A stretch of 30,533 nucleotides of DNA from an uncultured Eubacterium sp. (GTDB lineage: Bacteria > Bacillota > Clostridia > Lachnospirales > Lachnospiraceae): assembly GCA_910584065.1 (NCBI GenBank), contig CAJTZN010000042.1, positions 1 through 30,533 on the forward strand. Reading direction: 5' to 3'. The notes under the pieces are model-generated. The model made no database searches. It had not been told where the DNA came from and saw nothing but the letters and a program-made list of their open reading frames with translations. Of the stretch, positions 29,142 through 30,533 are shown in pieces (position 1 is the first letter of the stretch; each line of letters begins with the position of its first letter). Made by a program: the position numbers and the translations under genes.

Positions 29142-30533
29142 CTATTTAACTGTTATTTTTATTTTGGTTCTTACTCCGTTTAATGCAGTGACATAAATAT
29201 AACAGATTCCTTTCTTTTTTGCCTTTACCTTTCCCCCCTGCGTTACCGTTGCAATCTTCTCATTGTCAGACAGGTATTGCAGAGCAGGTCCGTAGGATTT
29301 TGGAGGCAGTTTTTTCTTCTTTGACTGTCTGATAATTGTTACCTTAATACGGAAGCTCCTGCCTTTTTTCAATACATACTTCTTTTTCGCCGGTTTCAGC
29401 TTTTTTGCATTGGTGTATTTCCTGTTTTCCTTTCCTGCTATATGGTAAGTCCTGCTGCTGCCGATATATATTTTTTTACCGTCTGCATACTTCCATGCTT
29501 TAATTTTGACGGAATACACTTTTTTCCCTGCAATCTTTTTCCCTGCAATCTTTGTAAGGGAAACCGAGGTTTTTCCATTTTTTACCGTCTTAACCGGGGA
29601 TTTTTGGTTCAGTTTCTTCCCACTCTGAGCGGCAAAAACATCATAGCCTTCTGCCCCTGCTACCTTCGCCCATTTCAGGGCAATGGCTTTTCCCTTCCAT
29701 TTCAGGGATATGCCGGAATCCAGTTTTACAGAATTATTTGCCACATCTTCCTTCCCGGTCTCCCCGGCAGACGGAAGCTTCTTCACGGTTTCTGTTTTCT
29801 TTCTGCCGCAGACTGTACAAGTGAATGTTTTTTCTCCCTCTTTGTCTGTAGTCGGCTGCACTGTCACCGTTCCGCTGTCCCATGTATGGGCGGCTGTACC
29901 ACTCTTTTCTCCGCAGGAACATTCATGCCAGTGGTTACTATTATCTGACTTCCACTCTGTTCCGTAACTGTGCTTATGCGATGGCGGCAATTTATCAAGC
30001 GTTTCTGTTTTCGTTTTTCCGCAGACTGTACAGGTGTATGTTTTTTCTCCCTCTTTGTCTGTGGTCGGCTGCACTGTCACCGTTCCGCTGTCCCATGTAT
30101 GGGCGGCTGTACTGCTCTTTTCTCCGCAGGAACATTCATGCCAGTGATTGTTGCTATCGGACTTCCATTCCGTTCCGTAGCTGTGTGTATGCGATTCCGG
30201 TAACTTCTCTATTATTGCCGTCCGCATCTCATAACCACAGACGCTGCATTGATATGTCCTGATTCCCGTTTCCGTTTGTGTCGCAGGCTTTGTTACGGTT
30301 CCGCTGTCCTCGGTATGAGTTCCGCTGTCAGACTTGGCTCCGCAGTCACATTCATGCCAGTGGTTATTGCTGTCGGACTTCCACCCCGTTCCGTAGCTGT
30401 GTGTATGCGATTCCGGTAACTTTTCTATTATTTCTGTCCGCATCTTATAACCACAGACGCTGCATTGATATGTCCTGATTCCCGTTTCCGTTTGTGTCGC
30501 AGGCTTTGTTACGGTTCCGCTGTCCTCGGTATG
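29142..30533 (-). CDS. Surface protein with Cys/His/Trp repeats and Lys-rich Ig-like end (5' end beyond window)
   Basis: The frame is open to the window edge, so at least 463 residues are present and the N-terminus is missing. The upstream part consists of units of 71-72 residues: HSYGTxWKSDSNNHWHECxC, then a Thr/Asp-rich stretch with DSGTV, then YxCxVCG and EKLPxSH. Each unit has a CxC and a CxxC pair plus conserved His and Trp, so a small metal-binding fold is plausible. The C-terminal 210 residues hold a fibronectin/Ig-like block (ISLKWKGKAIALKWAKVAGA and EGYDVF) and a Lys-rich BIG2-like domain (SDNEKIATVTQGGKVKAKKK). No sorting motif is present at the end. Such modular repeat proteins are typical of clostridial cell surfaces; adhesion is inferred. 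Confidence 0.8.
   Translation of the reverse strand, partial: HTEDSGTVTKPATQTETGIRTYQCSVCGYKMRTEIIEKLPESHTHSYGTGWKSDSNNHWHECDCGAKSDSGTHTEDSGTVTKPATQTETGIRTYQCSVCGYEMRTAIIEKLPESHTHSYGTEWKSDSNNHWHECSCGEKSSTAAHTWDSGTVTVQPTTDKEGEKTYTCTVCGKTKTETLDKLPPSHKHSYGTEWKSDNSNHWHECSCGEKSGTAAHTWDSGTVTVQPTTDKEGEKTFTCTVCGRKKTETVKKLPSAGETGKEDVANNSVKLDSGISLKWKGKAIALKWAKVAGAEGYDVFAAQSGKKLNQKSPVKTVKNGKTSVSLTKIAGKKIAGKKVYSVKIKAWKYADGKKIYIGSSRTYHIAGKENRKYTNAKKLKPAKKKYVLKKGRSFRIKVTIIRQSKKKKLPPKSYGPALQYLSDNEKIATVTQGGKVKAKKKGICYIYVTALNGVRTKIKITVK
29770..30533 (-). repeat. Coding tandem repeat, units of about 213-216 bp
   Basis: At least three and a half units encode the HSYG-WKSD-HWHEC-CG / YxCxVCG module. The two units nearest the 3' end share one variant (VQPTTDKEGEK) and the upstream ones another (KPATQTETGIR), pointing to two rounds of duplication. 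Confidence 0.85.

Noticed and set aside
29770..30533. CRISPR-like or non-coding tandem array
   Set aside because: Units of over 200 bp are in frame and encode a conserved Cys/His/Trp module.

Overview
The window looks like a chromosome segment from a Gram-positive gut anaerobe of the Clostridia, most likely Lachnospiraceae. This rests on the gene families: lysine-rich Ig-like surface proteins, a clostridial CsoR-CopA copper operon, an alpha-glucoside PTS with a GH4 enzyme, a GH43 xylan-type enzyme and an Agr-like LytTR/GHKL pair. Strong AGGAGG ribosome sites and TTGACA/TATAAT promoters agree. The family placement is an inference; there is no rRNA or other marker gene.

Layout. (1) 1-8.6 kb, core-like: a small secreted Ig-like protein, a convergent secreted GH43 enzyme, the csoR-copA copper operon with a textbook operator-promoter, a membrane-anchored leucine-rich repeat protein, and an XRE regulator whose C-terminal two thirds resembles the cytoplasmic domain of the flagellar export protein FlhA. 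(2) 8.66-11.49 kb, an A/T-rich patch of debris: a broken acyl carrier protein gene between a small membrane protein and a 44-residue ORF, two transposase fragments, a pyroglutamyl-peptidase-like protein, an unassigned C-terminal fragment and a DinB-like protein. (3) 11.5-20.8 kb, core-like: a large secreted transglutaminase-like protein whose catalytic Cys is Ser, a LytTR response regulator with its GHKL kinase, and an alpha-glucoside PTS, 6-phospho-alpha-glucosidase and membrane protein operon. (4) 20.9-29.1 kb, a defence-like accessory island, all on the minus strand: WYL regulator, helicase-HNH nuclease, a 479-residue protein of unknown function coupled to it by an ATGA overlap, an AlbA/Schlafen-type ATP-binding protein under its own promoter, and then a decayed HigB-HigA/ImmA module and a scrap of large serine recombinase. 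(5) 29.1 kb to the end, a surface protein with Cys/His/Trp-rich repeats, cut by the window edge.

How they work together. CsoR should repress its own promoter until copper rises, then release CopA plus a CopZ-like domain that may also be made alone from an internal start. The PTS imports and phosphorylates an alpha-glucoside and the GH4 enzyme splits it. The kinase and regulator form a signalling pair with no peptide gene nearby, and direct repeats upstream suggest autoregulation. The best candidate for an undescribed system is the WYL / helicase-HNH / 479-residue / AlbA cassette. The best single-gene oddity is the XRE-FlhA-like fusion.
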